DNA of 64,000 nt from Ceratorhiza oryzae-sativae (GCA_030998015.1 JARWMV010000235.1:930001-994000), one strand, 5' to 3'. Shown: positions 9,994 to 20,612, numbered from the stretch's first letter. A program made the numbers and translations. The notes: generated from the sequence alone by a model not told the origin.

Positions 9994-11640
9994 CACCAGG
10001 CGTTTCGCCGCTGTCCTTTAATCAGAATACGCAGCATAAGGCACGAAGGCTCATTGAATAGCCGTACATTGGCACTCAGCCTCAGCCTACATCGCGGATG
10101 GCTACGAATAAGGGGAAGGAATTTGAGTCATCTTATGATATTTGTTACATCATTCCCATCCGCCCAGGCTTCGATTACATTTCCGTCCTCTCGAAAAGCA
10201 AGGAGGCAAACGAGGACACCTCGCTAACCCCCCCCCCCCCCAACACAATGGCGACAGATAAAAAAACGACCGGACCAACGATCCGGTACTGTTAGCAGAT
10301 TGCCAAGGGAATTTTCTGTAGGTTTCTGACAAAGTAAGCTGACGATTAGTTGTGCAAGTTTGCTCATACATGCATACCAGTGGGCAGGTATCGTTCGTAA
10401 GCACCAGGAGCCGAAAACACAAAAGCTGCCTGTTTAGAAGATAGAATCATGTTCGCCTTATCATTGAGCAGCATATATAGCATGGAGTTGCATTTGACTG
10501 ACTTGATTGGTTTCATTATAGAAGAGAACAGTTTCCAGATCGGCCTCTGGTGAGTCCAATATCTAGTACCAACAGCAAGTTTATTCAGCCGAAGAGTAAT
10601 ACCTATTCAGACCATGGCTATGAGGATGTGAACGGGCAAGATTCGGGTTGGAGAATTTTTCAGCAAGCAGGGTACATTGTCCGGTCACAGGAAATTTGCC
10701 ACAATAAACTATGATTCAGGAAGATATCTACTCGTCAATTCTATATGAGTAAACAAGCGCATATACCTATCAATCACCTCGAGAGCCAAAATAAATCACT
10801 GGAGGATCTTCCTCGAAGGCATCTAAGAACTGATCTTGATCGTGTAGCTCAGGATCAGAATATATTAGTGCACATGGATTGATTGCCCCGGGATTATGTG
10901 CACGCATAAGTCACAGCCTGTGGAGACATGAGACGGGATACTCAGCCCCCATTCGTAAGAGCTTCAGCGGTCACGTGCTGCTATTATCATCTCCCCTCAG
11001 CCACATTTAGTTCCCAGCCATACGAGACACCACGCCGCGGGGGTACGGGCTACATCCGTTGTACCCGCTTGATAAATTTCTGGGCCTTCCCCCCCCCAGC
11101 CTCCACACCACTTCCGGACCACGATTTGACACTCGGCTACACGTCCGCGAAGCGCCTCTCGGATTCCTCACCCCACCATGCCCCGTTCCTTTGTGTAGGG
11201 TTACTGAGTATTTTATATGCCACTTTATCATTTTCGCTTAGTTCGTCACCGAACCAAGGCTGAGCAGATGAAGTTACATAAACCAACTATGGGAAACAAA
11301 TGCTCGGGTCACCGAATGTTAGGATTTGTAATGAAACAAGCTGAATAAATATCATCTCCAGTTGAAACTCTAGGGAAGCTCAGGTATCACACGAGAGCTT
11401 GGTCAACGAGAGCGAGCTATGTGCACAATGTTACACATGCACAGCACATTGTCCTTACCATTGATTTCAGGGAGTCTCTTGCTGTCAACCTGTTCTATAT
11501 CAGTTTATGGACGGGACCGAGTCTCGGGATATTGAGTCTAAGTCTTTGTGTTGGTTCGATAGCCTATTGATGGGGTTTATCGTGAGGGCTCCACCGCGGG
11601 CAGGGAAATAGATATGCCTTGCTGAGTCGATTGTATTATT
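9994..11640. other. Upstream flank of P450 copy 1, duplicated block
   Basis: No gene recognised. The part next to the P450 (about 9990-10230) resembles 13960-14200 beside copy 2, for example the shared GTGGCTACGAAT-like and CACCCAGGCTTCG-like words. The distal part (about 11285-11560) resembles 19365-19740. A run of 12 C lies at 10231-10242. It is therefore the 5' flank of a duplicated unit, not an independent locus. Confidence 0.6.
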
Positions 11641-11696
11641 GGTCGCATAATACAGCTTTTACTTTCACAAAATCCAGCTATATATCCCCACCAGAA

Positions 11697-13896
11697 CTAG
11701 ATATCTTGGAGCAGTTTTGCATATCCCTCCGACCGAGGCTCAAAGACACAATCGAAAGGCAGGGGATGGCTATGACATGTCATTTAGTAAATGTCACAGG
11801 AGGGGATTCCCAACCTACCTCACGAGGGCATGTGTTGTCATGTTTGGTTCTGGAACCATATCTTTTCCTGTTAGAGGATCCTTGGCGGGCTCGATGTTGA
11901 AAACGGCGAGCATAGAAGCAAAAGTGATAAACAGCGACGCTTCGGCAAAGCTGTTTCCTGGACACATTCTATCCAGATACATTTTACTAAGCCGAATCCT
12001 TCATAAATACATAAATAACAATGAAGGCTTACCGGCGACCAAAGCCGAATGCAGGTGCATCTGGAACAGAAGGGTCTAAGAATCGGTCTGGGTTAAATAC
12101 CTCTGGGTCAGGATAGATCGAAGCATCTCTAGTCATTGCCCTATGTTATTGATTAGCCAAAAATCGTGTATGTAAAGCTATCGTTTTCCTACCAAGTGTT
12201 GTACATCCTGAAAGTGTATCAAATTTGGGTTTTAGTTCGCCATACACGAGGCCTTGTTCATTTAACTTACACTACAGATCCTTTGGGAATAAAGTAGCCT
12301 CTGTATATGTCATCTTGCATCGACGCACGAGGAAAACCTGATTATGGGATGTTTGAAACATCTCACATAGCCTAGTGCTACCGACTAACCTAGAGGGATC
12401 ACGGGCTGCCAACGTAGAGCCTCACGCACAATTCTTCGCAAGTAAGGCATGCTGTTGTGATCCTTGACCTCAGGTAGTCGGTCGCCTCCAAGGACGTCAT
12501 CTATTTCTTTTTGCGCGCGAGCCTGGATCTCAGGGTAGCGGATCATTGCTATGACGAAAGCCAGCGTTGATGAGACAGTCTGAGGGTAGGAGTGTGAGCA
12601 AAGCCAGTGAAAAAAATGATTGTCTGCGCCTACCGTATCAGAGGCGCCTTTATTGTAGTTGACTTATTCAGCTCATTACATGTCATTAGGCCCGGCTCAC
12701 CTCCAAAAAGAGTTGATGCAGCCCATTTCAGGTAGGTCCTCTTCTTCGGCTAAATTAGCAGTGCTATCCTTTCCGATATGGGATAGATGGGTTTCGATCA
12801 TCGAGGGGGCAGGCCATTGGCCTAGCATGTCCAGCATGATGGTTGGAGTCGCTCTATATCCGAGAAACGTTAAGCCACCCACAATTTGTGACTTCGCCCA
12901 GTCAAACGGTTCCTGAACCATGGCATCGCGTGCAATGCGCCATCGCTTTACCTTGCGCTTCCATCCCGCGCCTGGGAGCCATTCGGGCACATACTTCAGC
13001 CAAGGCATAAAGTTTACCAGGAAATCTGATGGAGTACATTAATGATTGTTCAGGCTACAGAAGATTACTCCTCCGATACTACTTACTCCCAGGTAATGCT
13101 GCCATGCTGAAATACTCTATCGCTTTCTGGACGTTGTCCACAAAATAATCGTCCGACGAGCTGACAGTGTAGCCGTAGACGGTCGCCATAATTTGAGCAG
13201 CAACGTTCCTGTTTTGGTTACCATTTTCATATTGGTTCATGATACCGTAATAGAACGTTCCATTACCTTCGGACTTCCTTCTCCAGCTTGGCTGTCCCTG
13301 AAGCATGCGTTTCAGCATAGCCCGAGTTTCCGACTCCATCCGCGCGAAATGCTGGTTGTTGACGGAGCTCTTGAGTACATCATGTGTCATGCGCCTCTGT
13401 TTCTTCCATCGGTTACCGTACGGGGCCGATCCAGTATTATAGCTCCAGTCCAATCTAATCATTCTTTAAAAAAACTTAAGCCTTGACAGAGGTCCTTGCT
13501 TACAAGTCTGGATCAGAAATAACACGAAGTTGGGGTCGGTCCGAGTATATAGCTGAGCGGTGTTCGAGTAAATCTGTTGCGCTTTGCACAGAATTGAGGA
13601 TAATGATAGTTTGTCCGAGAGCCTGGAGTGAAATTATATCACCTGCGGAGAAGATAGCTATGAGCATACATGGCTGACCACATGAATCATGACTGACTTT
13701 TTAACTCTTTTGCCCATTTAGCGTAAGTCAAATGTTCCTCGCCTGTCGGCATAACGAAAGCATGGCCGACAAGTGGATAGGAGCCCCGCGGAGAGGGGGG
13801 AAGAGATTGGGACCTTTTCCGTTGTTCTAATCCATAGAGTGCGCATAGTGTCGCAAACACACCCGCGACCACAAGAGTAGGTTGCTCGTAGGACAT
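11697..13896 (-). pseudogene. Cytochrome P450, tandem copy 2, frameshifted
   Basis: Paralogue of the adjacent P450 with the same exon layout, including microexons at 12647-12634 and 12207-12193. Intact landmarks are the N-terminal anchor, I-helix GASDTT, ExxR in REALR and heme loop FGFGRRMCPGN. Against copy 1 it carries three lesions. One base is missing near 13304, just after MLQG. Four bases are missing near 12810, just before the SMIETH motif. One base is extra near 12735, after AEEED. The 4-nt loss could be absorbed by a splice donor shifted 4 nt, to GTGGCT, but the other two cannot. The stop is at 11697-11699 after LLQDI, four residues shorter than copy 1. I read it as a decaying duplicate, though single-base assembly errors may add to the count. 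Confidence 0.75.
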
Positions 13897-14387
13897 GGTG
13901 TAGGAAAAGAACCAGCCGCCAAGTTGAGAGAAGCATAGCAGCAATATGCACACCGGGCATATGGCCGCGATTCCATAATCAGAAGACGAAGGTTACGACT
14001 TATGGAATAGCTGAGGTTAGCAATTGGTCTTCATCGCTGGTGGCTACGAATGGGGGAGCAGAATTCAAGTTGTGTTGTATTCACCACATTACTGGGTGCC
14101 ATCCACCCAGGCTTCGGTTACACTTGTGTATTCGCTAGCACTCAGGTAGCAAATGAAATTAAGAGCAACATTTTGGCGAGATTAGCTAATGTGGGCGCCC
14201 TCGAATAGGTGCATACAGCCGTCGGGCGGTATCGGCAACCCACCAACAGCTAAAAAGAGGAGGGAAAAGGAAAATCTGAGGATCTTGTGCGCAGGCATTC
14301 GAGAAATGGCCTTGATTGAATAACTCAAGATTAGGATGTGTTGACGCTTATTGATTCATCCTCCTGGGTCTATAAATAAATCTACAG
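13897..14387. other. Upstream flank of P450 copy 2
   Basis: Non-coding. Its first ~300 bp match the flank of copy 1 with many substitutions. It ends at the insertion site of the copia element, about 490 bp before the P450 start. Confidence 0.55.
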
Positions 14388-14392
14388 AGGCC
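14388..14392. repeat. Target site duplication AGGCC (left)
   Basis: Five bases directly before the 5' LTR, repeated exactly at 19360-19364 directly after the 3' LTR. This marks a simple retrotransposon insertion. Confidence 0.85.
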
Positions 14393-14680
14393 TGTTGAAT
14401 TTACAATCATATGCGTGTATGTATGCGCATATTTGTTTCTGTTTCCTATCCCCCTCTCTTATATTGTGCGCGAGTTTCGCGGGAAACCTCCTTTTCCTTA
14501 GTTCTCTACCTTCGTAGTCGAGCTAAGGTATTGTAGTTTTCATCTCTACTCCTGTATTCTATTCACACTGTACTCTGTAGTACGATTTGTATCTTAGGTA
14601 CAGTATATATAGTTCTCTACCTTCGTAGTCAAGCTAAGTACGATTTGTATCTTAGCCACAAGTTACCTCCCTGCGTAAGA
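14393..14680 (+). repeat. 5' LTR (288 bp)
   Basis: Starts TGTTGAAT and ends CGTAAGA directly before the primer binding site. It lacks the usual CA end. It contains two short modules, each present twice: one starting TTCTCTACCTTCGTAGTC and one reading TACGATTTGTATCTTAG. A TATATATA box at 14604-14611 is a candidate promoter. Confidence 0.92.
14604..14611 (+). promoter_or_regulatory. TATA-like box in the LTR
   Basis: TATATATA located 70 bp before the end of the 5' LTR. It is the most likely core promoter of the element; the 3' LTR has the same sequence. Confidence 0.4.
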
Positions 14681-14692
14681 GGTTATGAGCCC
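14681..14692 (+). other. Primer binding site, initiator tRNA-Met half-molecule type
   Basis: GGTTATGAGCCC directly follows the 5' LTR. Its complement matches the anticodon region of initiator tRNA-Met (GGGCTCATAACC), not the tRNA 3' end. Drosophila copia is known to prime with such a tRNA fragment. The Gag ATG at 14685 lies inside this site. Confidence 0.75.
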
Positions 14693-17600
14693 CACAGCCT
14701 CTACTAGTACGAAACCAGAGAGCCCTGTCGACCCAGTAACAGTCCCGCTCCCAATGTCGTCGAGCAAACCGAGCTACCTCAGCAAGAAATCGTTCGACAT
14801 CCCTGCTCTGAAGAGCAACGGATCGAACTACACGGCATGGAAGTTCCGTCAGCAAATGATCCTACGCCTACGAGGCTTAGAGGATATCGTTCTCAGAGTT
14901 GAGAATCCCCCGACTGAACTCACCGATGCTGATGCCAAGGACAAAGCCAAGGCCAGCGAATATACCGAATCCCTGGCCGAGTGGCTGAAGCGAGACCACA
15001 AAGCGTTCGCCCAGATCTCGTTGGCGATGGAAGACGAAGCTCTGGCCGATGTAGTTGAAGCGACGTCGTCCCAGGATGCGTGGACGCGGGTCGTCGAGCG
15101 GTGGGAAGGGAAAGGAGCCCAGTCGATATCCTTCCTGTACCACCAACTAGTCAATACGAAGATCGAGGAGGATCATGACATTACCGCGGGTATAAATTCC
15201 CTCCATACGATCGCTTCGAAGATGAAAACGCTAGGGGAACCAGTCAGTGACTCTATGCTCGCGCAAGTCATGATGAATGCGTTACCTCCGTCGTACGCCG
15301 TCGTCAGCACGGTCATTCAGACGTTGAACCAATCGGGTTCGATTACCTCCGACTTGGTTATAAAGGCCGCGTTAGCCGAAGAAGAGCGTCGCAAGAAGGG
15401 TCTTGGACTCACCGCGATGTTCACGAGCATTGCCAAGGGCAAAGCTACGACGTCAAAGGCGAAGGAGCAGCCCTCGAGACAGAGCGCTAAGACCTGCTCC
15501 AATTGTGGCAAGCCCGGACACTTAAGGGCTAAATGCTGGGCGAAAGGAGGTGGCACAGAGGGCCAAGGTCCGTTTCAAAAGCGGCAGTCGCCGAAGGACA
15601 AGGGCAAAGGAAAAGACAAGGACAAGGACAAGTCCAGCGATACGAAGCCAAAAGCTGAGTCAGCGCAGATCGCGACGACATTTGTAGCTACGGACGACAT
15701 ACCAGTTATGCTGACGCTATATGCGCTACCCATAGTCAATGAAGAGACAGCCGCGCACTATTGGCTGATCGACTCAGGGGCATCTTGTCACATGACCCCT
15801 CAGCGCGAATGGTTTTCGATTTACCGGTCCCTTGTACCTCCGGTCCTGGTTCGAGTTGGCGACGGAACCAAGATATATGCGGTCGGCATTGGCCGGATCC
15901 TAGTCATGCTTTGTAATTGTAAGGGTCATGAGACCGATGCATACATGGAATCAGTGCTGCACGTACCCGATCTAAACGCGAGCCTGATGTCGGTGACCCA
16001 GCTCAATGAGAAGCACACGAACATTTTATTCCAGAGGGGTATCGGCGCAATTATGATCAGTCAGGACGGTCGAGGCGACGAAATAGGATGGGCGAAGCAG
16101 TCAGGGCAACTCTACAAGGTTCAAGCGAAAATTACACACACCAATTCTACCGCGCATACAGCCTTCGTAGAGCCAGACAGCAAAAATAATGATAGCGATT
16201 TACATGCCCAAGAATTCGTCGCATATACCGCGAGTACAGTCGCGCGAGCAGACCTACCTACCTGGCACTGCCGATTTGGTCACCTAAACTACGAATATGT
16301 GCTAGATATGGTGAGGAAAGGTGCGGTTGAAGGGATGGATATAGTGGGAAACCGCTCACCTCCCAAGTCGAAATGCGGCCCATGCCTCCAGGGGAAGCAT
16401 ACACGCACACCTTTTCCACCGTCCCAATCTTGTACCTCTGAGGTACTCGAGCTTATGCACAGCAATCTACACAGCCCCTTACCCGTTCAAGCGATTGGAG
16501 GATTCCGATATTTCGCCGTAACGATTGATGATAAGTCCCGCAAGGTATTCGTGCATTTATTGCGCAACAAGAGTGATTACGTGGGTCAATTCAAGGACCT
16601 CAAAGCGTCAATTGAGAATCTTACGGGAAGGCGAATTAAACACTTACAGACGGATGGTGGTGGCGAGTATGGGTCAAACGCCTTCGAGGCTTTCTTGCGA
16701 GCGGAAGGAATCCAGCACCAAAAGACCGAAGCAGATTCGTCGGCCAGTAATGGCGTAGCCAAGCAAGCGATACGTACCCTAAATGATTGTCAGCGCGCGA
16801 TGCGATTCGACGTGCATTTACCCGAGAAATATTGGGGTTACGCAATCTTACATGCGGCTCACCTGTGGAACGTAACGCCGAAGAAACGCCTAGATGGCCG
16901 AACGCCGAGCGAAGCATTTAGCGGCAAGATCCCAAATGTATCGGGATTACGTACATTTGGATGCAAGGCCTGGGCTCGTGTGCCAGACAATATGCGCACG
17001 AAACTCCAAGCGCGCTCAATCGAGTGCATATACCTCGGATTCACTCCTAATAGGAAGGCGCACGTGCTTGCTCAGCACGGTACCGGTCGCATAATCACCT
17101 CACGTGATGTAGTCTTTGACGAAGGGCTGGACAATCGGCAGCGTGTGGTTATCGAGGATCATGATGAAAGCCCAACCGATGACAATGAGAATAAATCGGA
17201 TGAATTACCACCCATTCAGATAGAAATTCACTCACCCGAATCATCCGATAAACCACTCGAATCGTCAGAACCCGCGCATATACCCGATGAACCAGAAGCC
17301 TTACCTTCCGAGAGCCCGGACTTGGAGCCTGAAGATCAGGAAATAGTTGTTTTACAGCCAGATCCGCCGCCGGTGCGTCGATCCACACGCGAACGAAGAG
17401 CACCAGAACGGTATGGAGCGCAAGTGGGCGCCTTAGCGCATACAGACGGACGAGAGGACGAAGAGGCACTTACTGCGATAATAGAATCGCCGCCTCAGAC
17501 GTTCGAGGATGCCATGCGTCGTCCAGACGCGAATCTATGGCTTGAAGCGATGACAGAAGAGCTGAAATCGATCGAGCAGCACGAAGTATGGACGCTCGTG

Positions 17601-19019
17601 AGCCGTCCTATCGACAAAAATGTCGTTAAATGCCGATGGGTTTTCGACTACAAGCGTGGAGCTGATGGCGAGATCGTTCGCTACAAGGCTCGATTAGTCG
17701 CGAAGGGCTTTTCTCAGCGCCCTGGAGTCGATTTTGTCGAAATTTCGTCACCCGTCGCTGCTGCTGACTCCTTACGGACACTCTTAAGCATCGTAGCCGC
17801 TCTAGACCTCGAGCTTCACCAAATCGACGTTAAAACAGCCTTTTTACATGGGGATCTCGACGAGGAGATTTATATGGAGCAACCTCCAGGCTTTGTCGAA
17901 GGCCTGGAATCTGTCTGGAAGCTCAACAAGGCGATTTACGGTCTCAAACAGGCGGCGCGAGCCTTCTATATGCGTCTCAAGAAAATCCTTGAAGATATAG
18001 GATTTAAACGATGCGATACGGATCACTCTGTATTCTGGCTACGCGATGGTGACGAAGTAGCGATTATACTTAGCCATGTGGACGATATGCTACTCGCTGG
18101 ATCGTCTACAGAAATCCTCAATAAGGTTAAGGCTAAAATCGCTGAATCACTTGAAATCGTTGATCTAGGCGAGGCCAAAATGTTCGTAGGCATCGAAATT
18201 GAGCGCGATCGCAGCGCTGGAACTCTCAAGATCTCTCAGCGCCGTTATATCAACGATATTCTTGCTCGCTTCAATATGTCCGACTGTAAACCATGCGAAA
18301 CTCCGATGGCCGAATCTCCCAATCTACCAAAGCTCGAAGCGCCATCGATCGATCGGAACCGCTACCAGCAGCTGATCGGGTCTCTTATGTATGCTATGAT
18401 TTCTACCCGACCCGACATCGCATATGCTACTGGTATACTCGCGCAACACGCGATGAATCCTGGCGAAGAACACTGGAACTCCGGCAAACGAGTTCTCCGC
18501 TATCTCAAAGGTACTATGGACTTAGGCATTGTCTATAATCGCTTTCGCGATTTAAATCTGCTTGGATATGTCGACGCTGATTATGCCGGCGATAAGCATA
18601 CAAGCCGTTCGACTACCGGCTGGGCTTTCCTACATGCCGGTGGCGTAATTGCTTACTCATCCCGAAAGCAGCCGACAATTTCCTTATCAAGTACCGAAGC
18701 CGAATATGTCGCCGATGCTAGTGCCGGACGCGAACTTTTATGGATTCGTCAATTTTTATCCGAACTTGGTTTTCTCTCTGAGGGCGCTACTCCCTTATTC
18801 TCGGACAACCAGTCTGCTATGGCCCTAGCTAAGAATCCCGTCAATCATCAGACAACGAAGCATATACGCGTCAAGTATCATTTTATTCGCGAAGTGATCG
18901 CTCTGAAAGAACTCGACCTGCAATATATACCTACAGAGAAACAGCTCGCGGATGCGCTTACTAAGCCCCTAGGACGCCTCAAGTTTACTCGCTTTGTGTC
19001 TGCGATGGGAATGGCGTGA
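14685..19019 (+). CDS. Copia Gag-Pol polyprotein, 1444 aa, uninterrupted
   Basis: One frame encodes all element functions. Gag (about 1-260) is followed by a CCHC zinc knuckle (CSNCGKPGHLRAKC, about 271-284), protease with DSGAS at 363, integrase with the zinc-binding HH-CC region (WHCRFGH to CGPC), reverse transcriptase with IDVKTAFLHG and HVDDMLL near 1133, and RNase H (GYVDADYAG, SLSSTEAEY). In integrase the first catalytic acid is replaced by Asn594 (MHSNLHSP). The second, Asp657, is intact in TDGGGEY. The third, 35 residues on, is Lys693 (NGVAKQ) where Glu is expected. Two of the three metal ligands are therefore lost although the frame is open. The first ATG overlaps the primer binding site; the next in-frame ATG is at 14754. 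Family assignment is certain. Confidence 0.95.
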   Translation: MSPTASTSTKPESPVDPVTVPLPMSSSKPSYLSKKSFDIPALKSNGSNYTAWKFRQQMILRLRGLEDIVLRVENPPTELTDADAKDKAKASEYTESLAEWLKRDHKAFAQISLAMEDEALADVVEATSSQDAWTRVVERWEGKGAQSISFLYHQLVNTKIEEDHDITAGINSLHTIASKMKTLGEPVSDSMLAQVMMNALPPSYAVVSTVIQTLNQSGSITSDLVIKAALAEEERRKKGLGLTAMFTSIAKGKATTSKAKEQPSRQSAKTCSNCGKPGHLRAKCWAKGGGTEGQGPFQKRQSPKDKGKGKDKDKDKSSDTKPKAESAQIATTFVATDDIPVMLTLYALPIVNEETAAHYWLIDSGASCHMTPQREWFSIYRSLVPPVLVRVGDGTKIYAVGIGRILVMLCNCKGHETDAYMESVLHVPDLNASLMSVTQLNEKHTNILFQRGIGAIMISQDGRGDEIGWAKQSGQLYKVQAKITHTNSTAHTAFVEPDSKNNDSDLHAQEFVAYTASTVARADLPTWHCRFGHLNYEYVLDMVRKGAVEGMDIVGNRSPPKSKCGPCLQGKHTRTPFPPSQSCTSEVLELMHSNLHSPLPVQAIGGFRYFAVTIDDKSRKVFVHLLRNKSDYVGQFKDLKASIENLTGRRIKHLQTDGGGEYGSNAFEAFLRAEGIQHQKTEADSSASNGVAKQAIRTLNDCQRAMRFDVHLPEKYWGYAILHAAHLWNVTPKKRLDGRTPSEAFSGKIPNVSGLRTFGCKAWARVPDNMRTKLQARSIECIYLGFTPNRKAHVLAQHGTGRIITSRDVVFDEGLDNRQRVVIEDHDESPTDDNENKSDELPPIQIEIHSPESSDKPLESSEPAHIPDEPEALPSESPDLEPEDQEIVVLQPDPPPVRRSTRERRAPERYGAQVGALAHTDGREDEEALTAIIESPPQTFEDAMRRPDANLWLEAMTEELKSIEQHEVWTLVSRPIDKNVVKCRWVFDYKRGADGEIVRYKARLVAKGFSQRPGVDFVEISSPVAAADSLRTLLSIVAALDLELHQIDVKTAFLHGDLDEEIYMEQPPGFVEGLESVWKLNKAIYGLKQAARAFYMRLKKILEDIGFKRCDTDHSVFWLRDGDEVAIILSHVDDMLLAGSSTEILNKVKAKIAESLEIVDLGEAKMFVGIEIERDRSAGTLKISQRRYINDILARFNMSDCKPCETPMAESPNLPKLEAPSIDRNRYQQLIGSLMYAMISTRPDIAYATGILAQHAMNPGEEHWNSGKRVLRYLKGTMDLGIVYNRFRDLNLLGYVDADYAGDKHTSRSTTGWAFLHAGGVIAYSSRKQPTISLSSTEAEYVADASAGRELLWIRQFLSELGFLSEGATPLFSDNQSAMALAKNPVNHQTTKHIRVKYHFIREVIALKELDLQYIPTEKQLADALTKPLGRLKFTRFVSAMGMA

Positions 19020-19056
19020 AATTCTATTCTTTTCTTTTATCCGCACATTCACGCAT

Positions 19057-19071
19057 AGGATTGAGTGGGCG
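19057..19071 (+). other. Polypurine tract candidate
   Basis: AGGATTGAGTGGGCG directly precedes the 3' LTR. It is purine-rich but not pure, and its position fits the plus-strand primer of reverse transcription. Confidence 0.5.
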
Positions 19072-19359
19072 TGTTGAATTTACAATCATATGCGTGTATG
19101 TATGCGCATATTTGTTTCTGTTTCCTATCCCCCTCTCTTATATTGTGCGCGAGTTTCGCGGGAAACCTCCTTTTCCTTAGTTCTCTACCTTCGTAGTCGA
19201 GCTAAGGTATTGTAGTTTTCATCTCTACTCCTGTATTTTATTCACACTGTACTCTGTAGTACGATTTGTATCTTAGGTACAGTATATATAGTTCTCTACC
19301 TTCGTAGTCGAGCTAAGTACGATTTGTATCTTAGCCACAAGTTACCTCCCTGCGTAAGA
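19072..19359 (+). repeat. 3' LTR (288 bp)
   Basis: Same length as the 5' LTR, with two substitutions. It is followed directly by the second AGGCC target duplication at 19360-19364. Confidence 0.92.
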
Positions 19360-20612
19360 AGGCCAACTACTGGGAAGATGACGCTTGGATCACCGAATAT
19401 TATGCATACTGAATGAGAATGAGTTCAGGTTAGGAGCAACTCACACGGAATATATTTATTTCTGGCTTGGATGTCAGACCCCTTCTGAATGAGAAAATCT
19501 ATACTCAGTCGACGATTGAAGAATTTCTAAGCGTCCCACGACGGTTTAGGCAACAAAGGCTAATCGAGCGAGAGTATAGTCCGCCGTTAGCGAGCTTCGC
19601 GCACAATGTTTCACGTACAAGGCATATTATCCTTAACATTAAGTCTGCATGATTCCGGGGAACCTTGTGTCACCGAAAACGTTGGTTATATCCTTTCGCG
19701 CTCGAGGCCGAACATTGGGATGTTGACTCGTACTGTATCTATGACGAAGCCTTCGCGTTACTACGACAGTCCAGAGGTAGGCTTTGTCGTCAAAGCGTTC
19801 GACAAAAAACTAGATGTATTCACAGCATTAGATGACTCTCCATAGAATCCAGCTTTGGGTATTATACTTCAACAACAGTGGCCGACTCAATATAGAGATA
19901 TTACCGCCGAACTGGGAGAATTCTATTTGATTGATTGATCGCTGGTTCGTTTGCGAATTTACATTGATGCTTTCGGATGATATCAGAGGCACAGTGTGCC
20001 ATTAGCCCATCGCACTTGAAGTTCTCTAGAAAATTACCAGCCCCGATCCGAAGTGGCTGGCAGTTGAGGACGGACTGAGTTTATTGTCGAATGACGTTCA
20101 AAAAGCTTCATGGCGGCTTGTGCCGAGCTAAAGGTAGTGTGGACCTTCCCGCGCATTTGTAGTGATATGAGTTTACCTCCGGAGAGATGTGGATTTTTGG
20201 GTTTAAAGTCAAGCTTGCCTTTGATAACTGGGTGGCTGTCCAGCTTCTCTTTGACCATTTATTACGGTTTTCTGTCCCGATTTATCGGCGGCATGGGGGC
20301 GTGTCCAACAACAGAGTAATCTTCTGGGGGGTGAACGAGGAACAGGAAGTTACGAGTGTTTACGCCACTTTTGTCCATGTAGAGCCAGTAGAACGCCATC
20401 TATGCTCGCAACTACGAGGGTAGCGTCTGTACACATCGTAAAGGGGAAGGTAACAACCTCGACCAAATCGATACACGATATACACCAACCTCACGTTCAG
20501 TCGAACGGCGCGGTCTGGGGAGATTCACAGCCTTATGTGAAACGCCAAAAGGAGCACGTGGTGGCAGCCCACAGCCTTGCCTTCTTTCAGCACCGACTCA
20601 TCCCTCACCACC
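19360..20612. other. Distal part of the duplicated P450 flank, then intergenic
   Basis: From the target duplication to about 19750 the sequence aligns with 11285-11560, for example AACTACTGGGAA and GCGCACAATGTTTCACG against near-identical words. That shows where the duplicated unit continues past the retroelement. The rest, up to the Asteroid-like start, shows only short ORFs with no recognisable content. Confidence 0.55.

Larger units (their letters stand above)
14393..19359 (+). mobile_element. Complete Ty1/copia LTR retrotransposon
   Basis: A 4967-bp element with two 288-bp LTRs, a 5-bp target duplication (AGGCC), a primer binding site, one long Gag-Pol frame and a purine-rich tract. The LTRs differ at only two positions (C/T near 14569 and A/G near 14630), both transitions, so the insertion is recent. 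It sits in the 5' flank of P450 copy 2 and points away from that gene. Domain order protease-integrase-RT-RNase H defines copia. Integrase catalytic positions are substituted (see the CDS), so this copy may depend on another element for integration or be dead on arrival. Confidence 0.95.

Noticed and set aside
10231..10242. Run of C as a possible functional element
   Set aside because: A plain homopolymer in a non-coding flank, with no associated signal.
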